Shown here one piece after another: positions 63,001-64,000 of a stretch of DNA of 64,000 nucleotides (positions within the stretch are counted from its first letter, which is position 1; every line of letters begins with the position of its first letter). The DNA lies in the NCBI GenBank assembly GCA_900539695.1, contig UQDG01000009.1:19390-83389 (forward strand). Reading direction: 5' to 3'. Position numbers and translations under genes: made by a program. Under the pieces are notes generated by a model. It was given only the letters and a program-made list of their open reading frames with translations, had not been told where the DNA came from and made no database searches. The DNA comes from an uncultured Oscillospiraceae bacterium. Its GTDB lineage: Bacteria; Bacillota; Clostridia; Oscillospirales; Ruminococcaceae.

Positions 63001-64000
63001 ATGGAAGAACAGAAGAAGAACCCCGCACAGGGCCTGTCTGAGAGCGAGCAGGTGCAGGTGCGCCGCCAGAAGCTGGCAGACCTGCAGGCTGCAGGCCGCG
63101 ACCCCTTTACCCTGACCAAGTTCCCTCAGGATGCTTACTCTGCTGACCTGAAGGAAGAGTTCAAGGATCTGCCCAACGAGACCGACAGCGGTAAGAAGGT
63201 CGCACTGGCCGGCCGTCTGATGTCCAAGCGCGTCATGGGCAAGGCAAGCTTTGCCCATCTGCGCGACGATAAGGGTGACATCCAGCTCTACGTCCGCCGT
63301 GACGAGCTGGGCGACGACGCTTACGCTGCTTTCAAGAAGCTGGACGTGGGCGACATCATCGGCGTCAAGGGTGAGGTGTTCCGCACCAAGACCGGCGAGC
63401 TGAGCGCCCGCGCTGAGGAGATCACCCTGCTGGCCAAGAGCCTTCGCCCCCTGCCCGAGAAGTTCCACGGCCTGACCGATACCGAGATGCGTTATCGTCA
63501 GCGCTATGTTGACCTCATCGCAAACCCCGAGGTCAAGGAGACCTTTGTCAAGCGCAGCCAGATCTTGAAGGAGATCCGTGCTTATCTGGACGAGAAGGGC
63601 TTCCTGGAGGTCGATACCCCCATCCTGACCCCGTTCGAGATCGGTGCGTCCGCACGTCCCTTCTACACCCATCACAACAGCCTGAACATGGACATGGTGC
63701 TCCGCATCGAGACGGAGCTGTACCTGAAGCGCCTCATCGTGGGCGGCATGGACCGTGTGTACGAGGTGGGCCGCATCTTCCGCAACGAGGGCATGGACCC
63801 CAAGCACAATCCCGAGTTCACCAGCATCGAGCTGTATCAGGCATTCACCGATTTCCACGGCATGATGGACCTGGTGGAGGAGCTGTATAAGCGCCTCGCT
63901 CAGAAGATCTGCGGCAGCCTGGTCATCCCCTATCAGGGCAAGCAGATCGACATGGGCCACTGGGAGCGTCTGACCATGATCGAGGCCGTCAAGAAGTATT
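63001..64000 (+). CDS. lysS: Lysyl-tRNA synthetase (class II), 5' part cut by window end
   Basis: The frame opens at ATG 63001 (GGGAGGAAATT before it) and runs to the window edge, giving 333 residues of an expected 500 or so. The N-terminal OB-fold anticodon-binding domain contains GRLMSKRVMGKASFAHLRD near residue 70; class II motif 1 starts at FLEVDTPILTPFEIGASARP near 200, and motif 2 is RIFRNEGMDPKHNPEFTS near 258. It charges tRNA-Lys and is co-transcribed with greA. Confidence 0.97.
   Translation, partial: MEEQKKNPAQGLSESEQVQVRRQKLADLQAAGRDPFTLTKFPQDAYSADLKEEFKDLPNETDSGKKVALAGRLMSKRVMGKASFAHLRDDKGDIQLYVRRDELGDDAYAAFKKLDVGDIIGVKGEVFRTKTGELSARAEEITLLAKSLRPLPEKFHGLTDTEMRYRQRYVDLIANPEVKETFVKRSQILKEIRAYLDEKGFLEVDTPILTPFEIGASARPFYTHHNSLNMDMVLRIETELYLKRLIVGGMDRVYEVGRIFRNEGMDPKHNPEFTSIELYQAFTDFHGMMDLVEELYKRLAQKICGSLVIPYQGKQIDMGHWERLTMIEAVKKY

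Overview
The window looks like a chromosomal segment of a low-GC-lineage but GC-rich gut Clostridium relative, most likely an Oscillospiraceae/Ruminococcaceae member of the Faecalibacterium-Subdoligranulum-Gemmiger type. This is inferred from gene content and order (alanine T-box, CIRCE-controlled groESL, hprK/rapZ/whiA operon, paired TIGR03960/DUF2344 genes, rhamnan-type polysaccharide genes) and from frequent consensus sigma-A promoters. No species can be fixed from the sequence alone. I see no rRNA, insertion sequence, prophage, integrase or CRISPR array.

Positions 1-47 kb: every protein gene lies on the minus strand. Reading right to left, the blocks are as follows. (a) A membrane-anchored pseudo-SGNH surface protein (45.1-46.8 kb), a YjjG-type phosphatase and an ABC-F ATPase. 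(b) An eight-gene cell-surface polysaccharide operon (32.5-42.3 kb): DUF4422, two GT2 glycosyltransferases, a HAD-like protein, an epimerase/reductase, two RgpF-family proteins and an acyltransferase. (c) A carbon-control and cell-wall operon hprK-PHP-glcK-murB-rapZ-whiA-dnaE-pfkA (22.2-32.3 kb), lacking the usual yvcK. (d) rpsB-tsf, the radical SAM/DUF2344 pair and rplS with a leader. (e) lepB-rbgA-rnhB-yraN-thrC and a phosphoesterase. (f) A proteostasis block tig-clpP-clpX followed by CIRCE-groES-groEL. (g) vanZ-PBP, T-box-alaS, a HIT protein, a phosphoribosyltransferase and the first codons of a membrane protein.

Positions 47.1-47.8 kb hold four minus-strand tRNA genes (Trp, Thr, Asp, Trp) with consensus promoters. 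To their right most genes switch to the plus strand: glnS, an FMN-binding lipid-side protein, and an operon of a BspA-like protein, a VWA/DUF2201 protein and a MoxR-type AAA+ ATPase. Next come, on the minus strand, initiator tRNA-Met, a sigma factor with a DUF4349 membrane protein, and argF with an unknown gene. Then follow a small toxin locus, dCMP deaminase, a lipoprotein, an EF-G-like GTPase, greA and the 5' part of lysS.

The most notable items are non-textbook structures. First, 58.1-58.4 kb is a compact type I toxin-antitoxin locus with par/Fst architecture: a 32-aa hydrophobic peptide, a convergent antisense RNA promoter, a shared hairpin terminator and two direct repeats. Second, an 11-G tract exactly fills part of the 17-bp spacer of a TTGACA promoter driving a lipoprotein, a good candidate for phase-variable expression; a second 10-G tract forms the ribosome binding site of rapZ. 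Third, two gapless 162-bp imperfect palindromes, about 80% identical, sit 38 kb apart. Fourth, the surface SGNH protein has lost its catalytic residues, and the polysaccharide acyltransferase appears to start with ATC.
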